From contig CM074815.1 in the NCBI GenBank assembly GCA_037447605.1, positions 2,522,161 to 2,586,160 on the forward strand: DNA of 64,000 nucleotides. The letters are read 5' to 3'. This stretch comes from Zygnema circumcarinatum (taxonomy: Eukaryota > Streptophyta > Zygnematophyceae > Zygnematales > Zygnemataceae). The notes under the pieces were generated by a model that worked only from the letters and a program-made list of their open reading frames with translations, did not search any database and had not been told where the DNA came from. This document shows positions 9,150 through 19,454 of the stretch, one piece after another (positions within the stretch are counted from its first letter, which is position 1; every line of letters begins with the position of its first letter). The translations under genes were made by a program, and so were the position numbers.

Positions 9150-11952
9150 TTAAGGCCTGCAAGTGCAAGAGTAAATATTAGTTAGTAAAGAATATTTTGA
9201 TAGACATTAGACTGCGCCTCTCTATACTTCCTTCCTCCTCGTCTCTCCCTCCCGCTCTCTCGTCTCCCTCCCTCTCCCTCCCCCCTTTCTCATTCTCACT
9301 CTCACTTCCCCATCTATCCGCTCTCTCCCACGCTCTCTCTGTACCCACACCAACCGTGCGAGATTCTAAGCACACCATCGGCAAACAATCTAATACTTGC
9401 CCTCTGCATTTATAGAGTCCATCATTCAGGAGCAGTTCAAAGGCAGGCACTCACTTCCAATATGGGCAGTTGATGCTTCTGAACCGATTGTTGTAGCACT
9501 TGTTCATGCAAGTCTCGTAGTTGTTCGGCCATGACTTGGGAGTCCTCTGCTTCACGGGCGTCTCACCCGTCTGCGTGGTCGCAGCATCCGAACACGCGAC
9601 CTGACAATTGACGAAGTTCTTATAACACCTATTTGGCGGCGCCTCGGGCCACGGAAACGGGCACGGGCTCGAACAGCTCTTGCTACAACCTTTACAGGGA
9701 GGGAGACCGGCACGTTTTTTGCAGCAATCGGCGCACGTCGGACAGCGTCCGGCCGTGGCGGAAGAACAGATCCCGGGACAGCCCCCGCAGTTAAGGGCAC
9801 AAAGCGATTGGAAGTTGATGCCGTACCAACAGTAGTATTCCTTCGGGGCTCTGTCACAGTCACAGGAGGCGGATGTCATGGTGACGTTGGGGCAGGGGAC
9901 CTGAAGGAGCTGCCCGGGGACAAGGGTCACCTCCTGGACGACCTTTCCAGGGAAGTTTACAGCGGCGATTTCGGAGGGAGAAGTGATGCAGCGGCGGGAG
10001 AGGCGGACGGGGATGGCGCTAAGGGTGTCTGATGGGAGGACGACGTACGGAATGGTGGAGGATGGCCTGCCGACAGGCCTTAGGACGGCGGGAGGGAAGG
10101 TGGGAGGAGAGGAGGGAGGAGGTGAAAGGACGGCCGGCGTTGGGACGGGAGGAGGGAAGGGTGGAGGTGAGGAGGGAGGGGAAGAGGGAGGGGGTCCTAA
10201 GGGAGGAGACGTGGGAGGTACGGAAAGGGAAAGCGAAAGCCCATCCAGGAAAGCCTCGTCATATGGATCGTCAATGGGGTCAGCTGGCGTAGTGGTAAAG
10301 GTGGGAGAGGGCGCAGCAGGGGGGGGAACAGGGAAGGGCAGAGGGGTAGAGGGAAAAGTGGGAGGGGCAGCAAATGAGGGAGGAGAAGGTGCAGGAGGAG
10401 AGGGTGGGGGTGGGGAAGGGGAAGGGGGAGAAGGAGAGGGTGGGGGAGGGGAGCTTAGGGATTTCTTGCGCAGGCAAATAACCTGTCCGCTCTGCAGATA
10501 TGGCGGTTGGCACTGCCAGAAGAACCACACAATAGTCAATTGGTTAGGAGAGCATATGAGGTAGGCAGCTCCCTTCTTATATTTGTTAAATACAAGAAAC
10601 ATGATGATGATGATGATGATGATTTGTATGATCTTAATTAAGATCATACAAATCTGAAACCATATCTAAAATTCTTACAATAGGTGCCGACGAATGAGCA
10701 TTTGAATTTCTGCCTTTTCGAGGATTCTGGCTGTGTAGAGGGTTCCATACCTGAAGCCCGGGATTGAGTGCGAAGAAGTCGAAGGGGCTGATTCCGTTGT
10801 CAAGCCAAATGCGAGGACACGTGTCATTCTGGTTGACGATGTACGACTCCTCGCAGTCCGCCGTAACACGCTCAAGTTTGACCCTCCCGCCGGTGCTGAG
10901 AATCACACCTGAGATGCCCAGAAAGAGAAAATTATGATAAACAAACACTTAAATATAAACCTTCACAGTGAAAAAATAAAGAAAGGGAGGGAGGAAGCAT
11001 GCGAAGAGGTAGAAGAACAAAACGAGAATTAGAGGAGGGAATGTCATTGAGGAGAGCGGCTGCCTTGAACTCACGGGGTGGGAGGACAGCAAAGCAATTG
11101 AGGTTGGGGTTGAGTGGTGCCAAATCTCCGGGGCTCATATTGTACGCTGCTTCGATCGACTGCAGATATAATAAAGCACGCAAAGAAATAAATGTAAGTG
11201 TCCAAAACTGAGCTCGATCCCTCTCCCAGCCTCCCGCTCCCCCATCCTTCCACTCTCTCCATCTCGTCAGAGCAGGAGGGGAGTGGCCTTTCCCACCTCG
11301 CACGTGTCGCCAGGCTTGACGATGTGCGTCGTGTCACTGCTGCACGTGATGAACCCTTCCGAATTGAACCCCGTGAATCGGCCCTGCAGGATCGGGTACA
11401 GCAACCGATGTCAATTCCAATCTCNNNNNNNNNNNNNNNNNNNNNNNNNNNNNNNNNNNNNNNNNNNNNNNNNNNNNNNNNNNNNNNNNNNNNNNNNNNN
11501 NNNNNNNNNNNNNNNNNNNNNNNNCTCAACGGACAGTGTTAAGCTCGCCCTTGTTCAAACTTTACAGAACGAGCCAGCATGCATGCACCGCGAACTTCTC
11601 TTATCTCTCTTCCATAGCATTCATTTCTCAGTCTTCCTTTGAACTATGCATGCATGTGTATGCATGCATGCAGGCCGCACGGCGGCGCGCGGCCACGTAC
11701 GTCCTTGGCGTCCATGACGCGCGTGATGACGCCCGTCGCCCGCCAGTCGACGGCGCCCTTCGCCGCGGTGATGTCGTACGCGTGGTACAGCGACGAGGCG
11801 GGCGCGTCCTGGAGCCGCCGCGCCGCCTCCGGGGACTGCAGGAACTCGCGGAAGCTCAAATAGTCCCTCTCCCCAACCCCGCCGCTTGCAGCCATCGCCC
11901 CGCAACCAAAACTGATGCTCAGTAGAAGAAAAGCGACCTTGAGAGTCGCCAT
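9150..11952 (-). CDS. Secreted LysM / Cys-rich protein with papain-type first exon (gap inside)
   Basis: Exon 1 (11701-11952) encodes a signal peptide (MATLKVAFLLLSISFGCG...) and the short N-terminal segment of a C1A cysteine protease, ending ...MDAKD. Then come intron and a 100-N gap (11425-11524). After the gap: the first part of a LysM (exon about 11297-11383, 5' edge uncertain), its remainder (about 11076-11161, IEAAYNMSPGDLAPLNPNLNC), a second LysM (10751-10907, YIVNQNDTCPRIW...FALNPGLQ), and a long exon (9455-10512) with a Pro-rich linker of about 150 residues and a Cys-rich tail ending CPYWK. A GTGAGT donor after TGGAA (9454) and an acceptor at 9157 suggest a terminal mini-exon with stop at 9150; otherwise TGA follows at 9451. 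The catalytic Cys/His/Asn region is not present, either lost in the unsized gap or absent. LysM-bearing cysteine proteases are known from Volvox. Probable role: extracellular chitin/peptidoglycan-binding protease. Confidence 0.7.
11425..11524. other. Assembly gap (100 N)
   Basis: Exactly 100 N, probably a placeholder of unknown true size. It sits where the catalytic exons of the protease would be expected. Confidence 0.99.
11531..11873 (-). repeat. Inverted repeat arm A (exon 1 and intron 1 of the LysM/protease gene)
   Basis: About 340 bp nearly identical, in inverted orientation, to 20820-21163. The identity covers the exon 1 segment for DYLSFREFLQ...MDAKD and continues through the TGCATGCATG-containing intron to GAGCTTAACACTGTCC. 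It stops near the N gap on one side and before the signal-peptide codons on the other. Confidence 0.9.
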
Positions 11953-12110
11953 GGCTGAAAGAAAATCCGGCACCTCAAACGAATATGATAGATCACCCTC
12001 TTTCTCTCTTTCTCTCTCCCTCTCTCTCTCTTCCCCCTTCTCCCACCACTCCTCCCCGTCGAGTAGAGGCGGCGGCCGCTGCTTGCTTGCAGAGAGGCGG
12101 CTGGCGGGCT

Positions 12111-12118
12111 CTTATAAG
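12111..12118 (-). promoter_or_regulatory. TATA box of the LysM/protease gene
   Basis: CTTATAAG (palindromic) in a GC-rich context about 160 bp upstream of the ATG at 11952, a plausible core promoter for the minus-strand gene. A CT tract (11995-12045) lies in the leader. Confidence 0.5.
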
Positions 12119-12829
12119 CGCCGCCGGGGCGCTCGGCCGTGTCGGTGGGTCGGCGCGGGCGTGCGGGTAGCAGCTCTGTTTTGTCGTTTTGCTAATGAGA
12201 ATAGTCATTTCCTTGGAAAAACGAATGGTCGCTGGAGGGTGCACTCGGGGGAGGGCGATTCGGGCGGGGGCGAACGAGAATTGTCGTTTGTACGAAAGGA
12301 GGCACGTCGCGCTCCGTGACTGGTTGTGCTGGTGGATTTCGCCGTGCCGTTCCTGCTTCTACTCAATAGGACAAAGTTGACTTCTGTCGGACTAATTTGT
12401 CGTTTTCCAGACAATTTGCTGGATCGTGAGTTCGTGACAAAGATTGAAGCTCTGGCGTCTCATTTGCGTGACGTGGCACCGTCTGAGAACTGCCGTACTG
12501 ATTCATGTAATCAACGGCATGCCGCACGGCGCTTGGACTGTGCGCCAAGCGAGATCTGCTGCCAACTGCCTGCGTGCTGTGAACTGCACTAGCGATTCCT
12601 TGTGGCCGTTCACTGTTCATGGTTCCAACTGTGAACGCGACGGAGAACGGCCTTCAGAGAAACGGTTGGGGTTCTGGGCTGTTTGGCGTACGGTTGGGAT
12701 TGTACACATGTACGGACTTATTGTACGGAATAAACTTGCCTTCGCGGCTGCTTCGAGGGAGGGTTTGAAGCGTTGTGGAGCCTCGGCGTAGCTTTCCGCT
12801 CATACCTTTTTTCTTTTGTCCTTAGGTCC

Positions 12830-13545
12830 TTTGTGACCATTTCCTCGTGGTTCCCCATGCTGATTTTGTCCATGTACATTTGATGGCATCGCCATAGTGA
12901 GATCAATGCCACATCCTTTATCTTCTTCATGCTCTTCGAACATTTTGGCATTTTTGTGCTGATTTGTTCCATGTACATTTGATGACATCATCGCCATCGT
13001 GATATCAATGCCACATCCCCTCCCCCCCTTCGCTTGTTGTACATGGACACGATGCTTTTCACGATTGGCGATTGCCTTTGCACGATGGCGTGCAAAGGCC
13101 ACGGCCACGGCCTTCGCTGCTGCTTCTAGGGCTGCGTTGTTGTGCCTAGGCGTAGTTTTTCGCTCCTAGCTTCGTTTTATTGTGTTTCGGTCCTTTGTGA
13201 CCAATCCTTCGTGGTTCCACATTTTGCCTTGGTCCATGTACATTTGATGGCCTTGCCATTTCGAGTTCAATGAAAGTTTGTCCCCCTCATGCTGAAGGGC
13301 AACGGAAATACGCTGTCGATAAAAAGTAGCCAAGATCGTCGGAGGAGGGCTTTTGGGGCCGCGCATCTCGAAGGAGCGATGGGCGCACAGGCGAAGAAAG
13401 GTATCCAAACGGGTGTCGAGGCAACCAAAAATCTCAATAGCCATCGGAACAAACTCGTCGGCCGCGTCACGGTGGGCATGTGCGCGCTCCTTGCAGAGGG
13501 CCTTTGACGGCCTCGCCATCGTGAGATCAATGCCACACCTTTTCA
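12830..13545. repeat. Degenerate repeat cluster, possibly a decayed coding repeat
   Basis: Four imperfect copies, about 110-300 bp apart, of a block containing CCATGTACATTTGATGGC, then CATCGCCATCGTGA and GATCAATGCCACA (about 12868-12920, 12967-13018, 13234-13275, 13500-13540). On the minus strand the copies read as similar peptides (GIDLTMAMPSNVHG...). No intact gene: frames break between copies. It could be a remnant of a mobile or tandemly duplicated gene. Confidence 0.55.
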
Positions 13546-13744
13546 AAATTTTCCTTGTGTTTTCACGATGATTTCATCCACACACGCATGCGCGTTATTC
13601 ACGCACAAAAAAGTGATACCGAACGGACCAATTGCAGGTCCGCTTGGAGGAGGCTTCCGTAATATTCCTTCGGCAAACCGTATGCCGTGCGTTGACGTGG
13701 CGGTTGCTGATTGGCTGATTTCCACGCGCCGTCGAGCAATTTGT

Positions 13745-14335
13745 TGACAAAAAACGAGAATTGTACGGTACATTTTTGTCGTGTACGGTACTGTACTGTA
13801 CACAAATTATCAAGGCACTACCGTACATATTATTGTACTGTAGGCTCAAATTTCCAGCTCCTGTCCTCTACTAGGCCGTACAACAGTCAATCTTGCAACA
13901 ACCAATGCGTTGCAGCCACGTAGGCCACGCGTTTGTCAATTTGCAAGTTTGAATTGTTTTTTAGAGCCGTACGGTCTAATTATGTTTCTACGTCCGTACG
14001 AAGGATAAGGCGCTGAGTCACCGCATCACATCTCTGACACGATTTTGCAAAAATCGACGTCAACTTTGTCCGGCTCCACGTCGGACCACAAATTTTCCTT
14101 TCAAATTTGAAGACCGCTTATTTTCCCGCAATATGGGCAGAAAATAATTCACAGCCGTCAATCACAGATGAGGAAATCGCTCGGGCCACGTCTAGAAACT
14201 TTCAATGGACGTAGGAAAAGGTTTTTGAGGAGGGCGACACTGGAATGTAAGAGAAATTCAGACCGTCCGATTTGGAAAAGTATCCCATTTCTGAACCCTA
14301 GTACTTCTCGATACGGCCGTACAGGTCCGTAGGAT
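13745..14335. promoter_or_regulatory. Cluster of CGTAC / GTACGG motifs
   Basis: Many GTAC-core sites in under 600 bp, e.g. GTACGGTAC near 13764, a GTACGGTACTGTACTGTACA run near 13783, ACCGTACAT near 13820, GCCGTACAAC near 13876, GCCGTACGG near 13966, TCCGTACGA near 13992 and GCCGTACAGG near 14315. NCGTACAA is the SBP-box (SPL) consensus and GTAC is also the copper-response core in green algae. The region lies upstream of the thioredoxin gene. Motifs seen; function inferred. Confidence 0.35.
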
Positions 14336-14589
14336 TGAAGGGACCGCACGTGCGACATGTTTGAGCGCTGATTGGCTGGCGGGTGCCACGTCATCTGAAG
14401 GATCTATCTGTATGGAGGACTCGCCGTAGGGTAGGTCTTGGGAGGGGGAGAGAGTGACTCGAGTGAGAGGGAGAGGGAGAGAGCGGGAGAGGGGAGGTCG
14501 GAGGGAGAGGGAGAAGGAGAGGGCAGGGAGAGGCGAGGGGAAGGTAGGAGGGCTCACGTGGCACAATGTCGACAGTCGATTGGCGGAGA

Positions 14590-16381
14590 ATGGCCGCGGC
14601 GAGCCTCTGTGTTGCCATGGCGGTCCTGGTACGGCTGCCGCTTATCCCTTCCTGCACTCTCGCCCGCAATACTCTCTCCCTTTTCTTTCTTTTTCCCTCT
14701 TTTACCTTCTCCCTCCCTCCCTCCCTCCCTACCTCCCTCCCTCATCTCTCCCTCGTCTCTCCCTCTCGAGCAGGCAACAACGCACACGGCGAGCGCCTCG
14801 TCCTCCCTTCCAAGCATAGAATGGCGCCGCCCGTCAGATCTCACAACGGATTTTTTCGCACGGAATACGAAGCCCGTTCTGCTGCTGGTGCACAAAACCT
14901 GGTGCGCTTCAAGGCCGCTCAAAATGGGTCGGAGCGTTTTTAGGGTTCGGGCTGAGGGTCGAGCCTTCTTGGTTTGAAGGTTTTGGACGCGTTCTTTATA
15001 TGGTGCATGTACTTCAAGCTCGTGGGAGATGTAGGGTTGTGGGTCTTTCGGCTTTCGCAGTAATAGGGTTTGTACATTTGTGGATTTCTGGATTGTAGGG
15101 TTTCCTTTGTCACGGTTTTTATGGTGTTTAGGGTTATGAAGATTAGGGTTCCTTATGGGGTCTCTAGCGGGGGGGTTGTATGGCAGGTGTGGATCGTGTG
15201 CTCGGCTGTGGGATGAGCTGAGTAGAGGGCAGAAGGAGGGGGGGGAGGAGCTTTTGAAGCTTGCGAATGACTTTGTTATGGTAAGAGCTCCGAATCTCCC
15301 TCTCTCTCTCTCTCTTATTTCTCATTTTTGTTTCTCTCCCACTCTCCTCTCCATTCTCTCGCCCACCTACCTACCTAACGGCCCCCGCACTCCCTTTTTT
15401 CCCATTCTCCCTTCTTTCTGTCTCGGGTTCGCTTCTCTCTTTCTCCCATTCCTCCTCTCATGCAAAGCAGGCGAGTGAGTTTCATGACGTACCTCTACGG
15501 TTAGAGTAGGGCGAAAGGTTAAGTAAACATTCGTCATCATGACTGGCGTTGACTCAGTACGTAGTGACTGATGCAGGTCAACGCTGCAGATGCAGACGAA
15601 CCAACGGATGTGAGTAGCATCTCCCCCCCTTCCATCCTTTCTCTCAGCTCTCTTCCTCTCCCTCTACTCACATAGAAGCAGGCCGGGAGAGGGAGGCGTG
15701 AATATGACAGTTTAGGAGAATGGCGTTTGCCTTATTCTCTTGGGAGAGTTTTCTGACGTGTGCAGGGTGCATATGCTCCCGATGGTGGCTACATTCCGCG
15801 AATCGTATTTCTGACTCCTAACGGAACGGTAGGATAGAACCCCCCCCCCCCTCCCTTCTCTTTTTGATCGTTCGCAGTCTTTGTTGATGCCTGCTCTCTT
15901 CTGATTGTCTCTCTCTTTTCCTCGCCTCTCTCCCTCTCTCCCCCTCTCTCTGCATTCATCTTTCCCCCTTCCCTCTCTTCCTGACTCTCCCCCTCCCTCC
16001 CTGTCTCCCGTGTGTAAGCAGGTCCAACCGGGCATCAAGTGTTCGTTAAATCCCACTCCATCGTACCAATATTTTTATTCCACTATTGAGCAGGTTCGCT
16101 CCCTCTTCGCCCTTTGTTTAGAGCCCTTCCTTTCTTTCCTTATTTCAGTCATTTTTGAACATTGTCCCTGCCTTTTTGGCGAACGTTTTTATCCAACCTC
16201 CGGTCATTACCAAAGCCACATTCGCTTTATAGAATTGTAGGTTCAATCTTTGAACTAATTTGTATCCTTTTTTTAACTCAATTTGCAGGTAACAAAAAGC
16301 ATGGAGATAGCACGGGCAACGTTAACGGAAGAGCATGGAACGGGGAAAGGAGATGGAGGAGAGAAGATTCAAAGATTTTGA
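14590..16381 (+). CDS. TXNDC12/AGR-type secretory thioredoxin-like protein
   Basis: Thiol-disulfide oxidoreductase of the TXNDC12 (ERp18) type, expected in the ER lumen. Seven exons: 14590-14628, 14774-14901, 15187-15280, 15577-15609, 15766-15828, 16022-16093 and 16289-16381. Phases agree and give 173 residues, close to the animal protein (about 172). Residues 1-20 form a signal peptide (MAAASLCVAMAVLATTHTAS). Family blocks: KPVLLLVHKTWCGSC with active site WCGSC assembled across an intron (TG|G TGT), NDFVMV, APDGGYIPRIVFLTPNGT and PSYQYFYSTIEQV. The C-terminus (EKIQRF) lacks the KDEL-like signal of animal homologues. An in-frame ATG at 14566 would add eight residues; 14590 has better context and leaves a cleaner signal peptide. 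CACGTG lies at about 14555. CT tracts fill introns 1, 3 and 5. Confidence 0.88.
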
Positions 16382-17534
16382 AACTGGCCCAATTTTGAAA
16401 CTGGCCCAATTTTGAAAATGTCCCAATTTTGGAAAGTTGTCCCAATTTTTGTGTTCGGATTCAGGAGCGTAGAAAACATGTCGACTCAATGGGAGGGCCC
16501 GAAGAAGGGTGAGAAGAGCGGCAAGTGAGTGAACGAAAAGTTTCGTTTTTTGATAGGAAGTGGTTTTTATTTTTGACGGCAGGTTTTTTTTAATGGGGGC
16601 GGGGCAGTTTTGTAGTTGGCGCTTGCAAGTGTGAATATGCAGAGGAGAAGTTTTGTGTGTGTGTGTGTAAAAGAGAGAGTGAGAGAGACTGAGAGGAGAG
16701 AGCGAAAGAGATGGGGAGAGAAACAGATGTAGTAAAGGGGAGTTATGTAGAGAGAGAGAGAGTCGGCAAGAGAGGGTGAACGGGAGGGAACGCGAGAGAG
16801 ACATGAAAAGAGTTGGAGATAGAGAGTGAGATACGGAGAGAGTGAGAAAGAGAGAGAGAGAGTGTGTGAGAAAGAGAGTGATCCAACGATCAAAGGTGAT
16901 TGTTCGTTTTTGACTGTGTAGCGTACATACTAGAATGTGGAACTGGGGATAATTTAGTATTTACTTTTGATGACCGGAAAACTTTTGATGTAGTGTTTCG
17001 AAAAGAGAATATTCAGGTTTTTGTTCATCGATTTTGTTTTATTTTGCCCGGTTCTATTTGTTTTGGTTTATCTTAAGGTGTTCTCTGGCAATTCTTTTTA
17101 AAAATGTTTCAAAAAGTTTAAAAGTTGTTTAACTGGTTTTGTAAAACTTAGTCGAACTAAAAACGCTTTTCTTGGCAGTGTCACACTTTCAAAATCGAAG
17201 GACATCGAATAAATTGACATTTGCCTGCATTGAATTAAAAATAATTACAATTTTGGCCCTCCAAAGGCCAAAAGTGACAGCCGTCATAAAGTCTGCGCCG
17301 AGTTCGCCTCACGTCGCCGCCGACAGCCACACGTCAAGCCCGAGCCGCCACGTGGCAGTCGTTGAGTCGACGACAGCTGCCACGTAATCCTCCACGAGAG
17401 CCTCGGCGGACGCCACGTGGCCGAAGGACTCCTTTCATCTTGCGACCACGTGGCACACTCCGCATTCGCCACTGCAGCCACGTGTCCTTCCGAGCGCCCT
17501 CCCCTGTTGCTGCCACGTGTCAGATTTCAGGAAA
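16382..17534. other. Spacer with short direct repeats and GA tract
   Basis: Directly after the thioredoxin stop, CCAATTTTGAAA/TTGTCCC blocks repeat four times (16385-16450). A GA-rich low-complexity tract (16670-16885) follows, then AT-rich sequence to about 17280. No gene seen. The last 250 bases form the G-box cluster described separately. Confidence 0.5.
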
Positions 17535-17605
17535 ATGCACGTGGAGCTCTCTGATTGGCTCCTAGCGGGCGCTGTCGCAGCGGCCATCGGGTTGCTGACA
17601 CGTGT
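17345..17605. promoter_or_regulatory. Dense G-box (CACGTG) cluster at carboxylesterase 5' end
   Basis: Seven exact CACGTG cores in about 260 bp, most in the form GCCACGTGGC or GCCACGTGTC (near 17349, 17415, 17447, 17480, 17514, 17538, 17600), plus near matches (CACACGTC, CCACGTAA). The last two are inside exon 1 of the carboxylesterase. Chance expectation is about one per 4 kb. ABRE/G-box binding by bZIP or bHLH factors is the established reading of such sites. Confidence 0.6.
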
Positions 17606-19149
17606 CGTGCTGCGGCGAATGGCGGGAAAGCTCGACGCGGCGGCAGCGGGTGAGGCCCGTCCCTGAACCCTAGAACTGAAGGGGGGGGAGGGGGGGAGGG
17701 GAAGGAAACACTCTCTCCCCATCTCTCTTTCCTCTCCCTCTCTTCCTCTTTCGCTCCCTTGAAATTTTTACCTTTGCCCTCTCTCACACCCTCTCCTTCG
17801 CTCCACTTCCTCCTCCCTCGCCTTCCACCCTCTCTGCCTCTCCCACTCTCCCCTTCCCCTTTCTCCTTCTCCCTTGCTTCCTCTCCCCCCCTCCTTTCCC
17901 TCTCCCTCTCCCTCCCTCTTTGCTCTCTCACTCTCCTTCTGTCCTTCTCCGCATTTCCTCTCCCCCGCCTCCTCCCTCTCACACTCTCTCCCTGTTTTTC
18001 CAATTCCCATCTCCCCTCTCCCTGCCCCGTTCCCTATTGTCACATCTCTCCCTCTGCTTTCAGGGGCCGCCTCATCAATAAACTCTACATATTAATAAAA
18101 AAAGCTCTACTTTTTCTCATTTTTCCTGCCGTTTCCGCCTAGATGCAGGTCAAATGATGCGTGTCCCGTTCCATGTTCGCCTCCATTCCTTTATTCTCAA
18201 ATATGGTGCTTTATTTCTTCAACAGCGAGATGGTACAATTCTACGAACCGGGTTCCTCGGCGCCATGGCCAGAGACCCCCGTCCTTCCAACGAAAGCTTC
18301 ACCAAATTTGAGACTGCGACGCGTGACGTTACGCTTCTATGTGAAAATCGAAAGCTTGAAGTTCGAATATTCCTCCCAAAATTGGCTCTCTCTTTGAAAC
18401 CCTCCGCCAAGCTCCCCATTGCTCTCTTCTTCCACGGCGGCGGCTTCTCCTTCGCTTCAATGAAGGACGGAGTTTACGATTCTATGTGTCGGAGAATTGC
18501 GTTCTATGTGGGAATGCTCGTGGTTTCCGTTGAGTATCGACTCGCCCCAGAGAGCCCCTACCCTTCCGCATATGATGACGGGTATGAAGCTCTAAAATGG
18601 CTGAAAAATAAAGCGATAATTGAAGATAAATGGGTTTCTAAATATGCAGATATTTCTAACTGCTTTTTATTTGGAGACAGCGCCGGCGCAAATTTAGCTC
18701 ACCATGTTTCCCTACGAGCTCGAGAGGTCGATTTTTCGCCTCTTCAAATCCGCGGTCGGTGCCTCATGTTTCCTTTTTTTGGGGGGACCGATAAGCTGCA
18801 ATCAGAAATTGAGTTTTCCAATGGCTACATTGTTGGTGAAAAAATCTTAAATACGATGTGGAGGAATTTTTTGCCGAAAGGGGCAGATCAGAATCACATG
18901 GCGGCCAATCCCCTCGCGCCAGCTCATCCTTCTCTGAAAAATCTGCAGCCCACATTGGTCCAGGTGGCAGGCTACGACTACCTCAAGGACAGAGGAATTT
19001 TGTATGCGAACGCGTTGAAGGAGGCGGGGGTTGATCTGGAGTTGATCCATTATCCACACATGATCCATTGTTTCCCACTTTTTGGGGTTAACTCGGACTC
19101 ATTCTTCTCAGACTTGACCCAATTTGTGCGCCGCGTTTCGGTCAATTGA
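17535..19149 (+). CDS. Carboxylesterase, alpha/beta hydrolase (GID1/CXE-like), N-terminal membrane anchor
   Basis: Serine esterase of the hormone-sensitive-lipase-like CXE family. The main exon (18149-19149) holds DGTILR, the oxyanion motif HGGGFSF, YRLAPE.PYPSAYDDGYEAL, the nucleophile elbow GDSAGAN, an Asp in GYDYLKDRG and a His in HMIHCF: a complete triad. Asn/Ser-rich variants such as GID1 bind gibberellin but lose the catalytic His; here the His remains, so an active esterase is more likely. An upstream exon 17535-17649 (donor GG|GTGAGG; acceptor GATGCAG at 18148) joins in frame and adds 40 residues with one hydrophobic segment (WLLAGAVAAAIGLL) followed by RRM, a signal-anchor topology. 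Total 371 residues. If the upstream exon is not used, translation could start at 18154. The intron is a 0.5-kb CT tract. Confidence 0.85.
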
Positions 19150-19454
19150 TGCTCCTTGTTGGATAAAATTTTCGTAATTTTGTGTTTTGGCAAGTCAGGA
19201 TTTCAATCTCTTGGTCAGAAAAGCTTTTCGCATGTACATGACAATCAGCAGTTTTTGCAATTTTGATTTTTTTTTATCGGTGGAAGATTAACTGGGAGAG
19301 AGGAAATCTTAGGGTTCTTGGAGTCGTTTGGAACGGTCCTGGCTTCATTATTTTCCACGAGTTTCCTTCGTTTCTTTGAAAAAAAAAATATCACTTTTTT
19401 ATGGTCTGTCAGTATTTATGCTCCTGTCTTTCCTGAAATGAACAAGACAACCAC
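19150..19454. other. 3' flank of the carboxylesterase gene
   Basis: AT-rich 3' UTR and spacer with poly-A/T runs; no gene seen. Confidence 0.4.
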
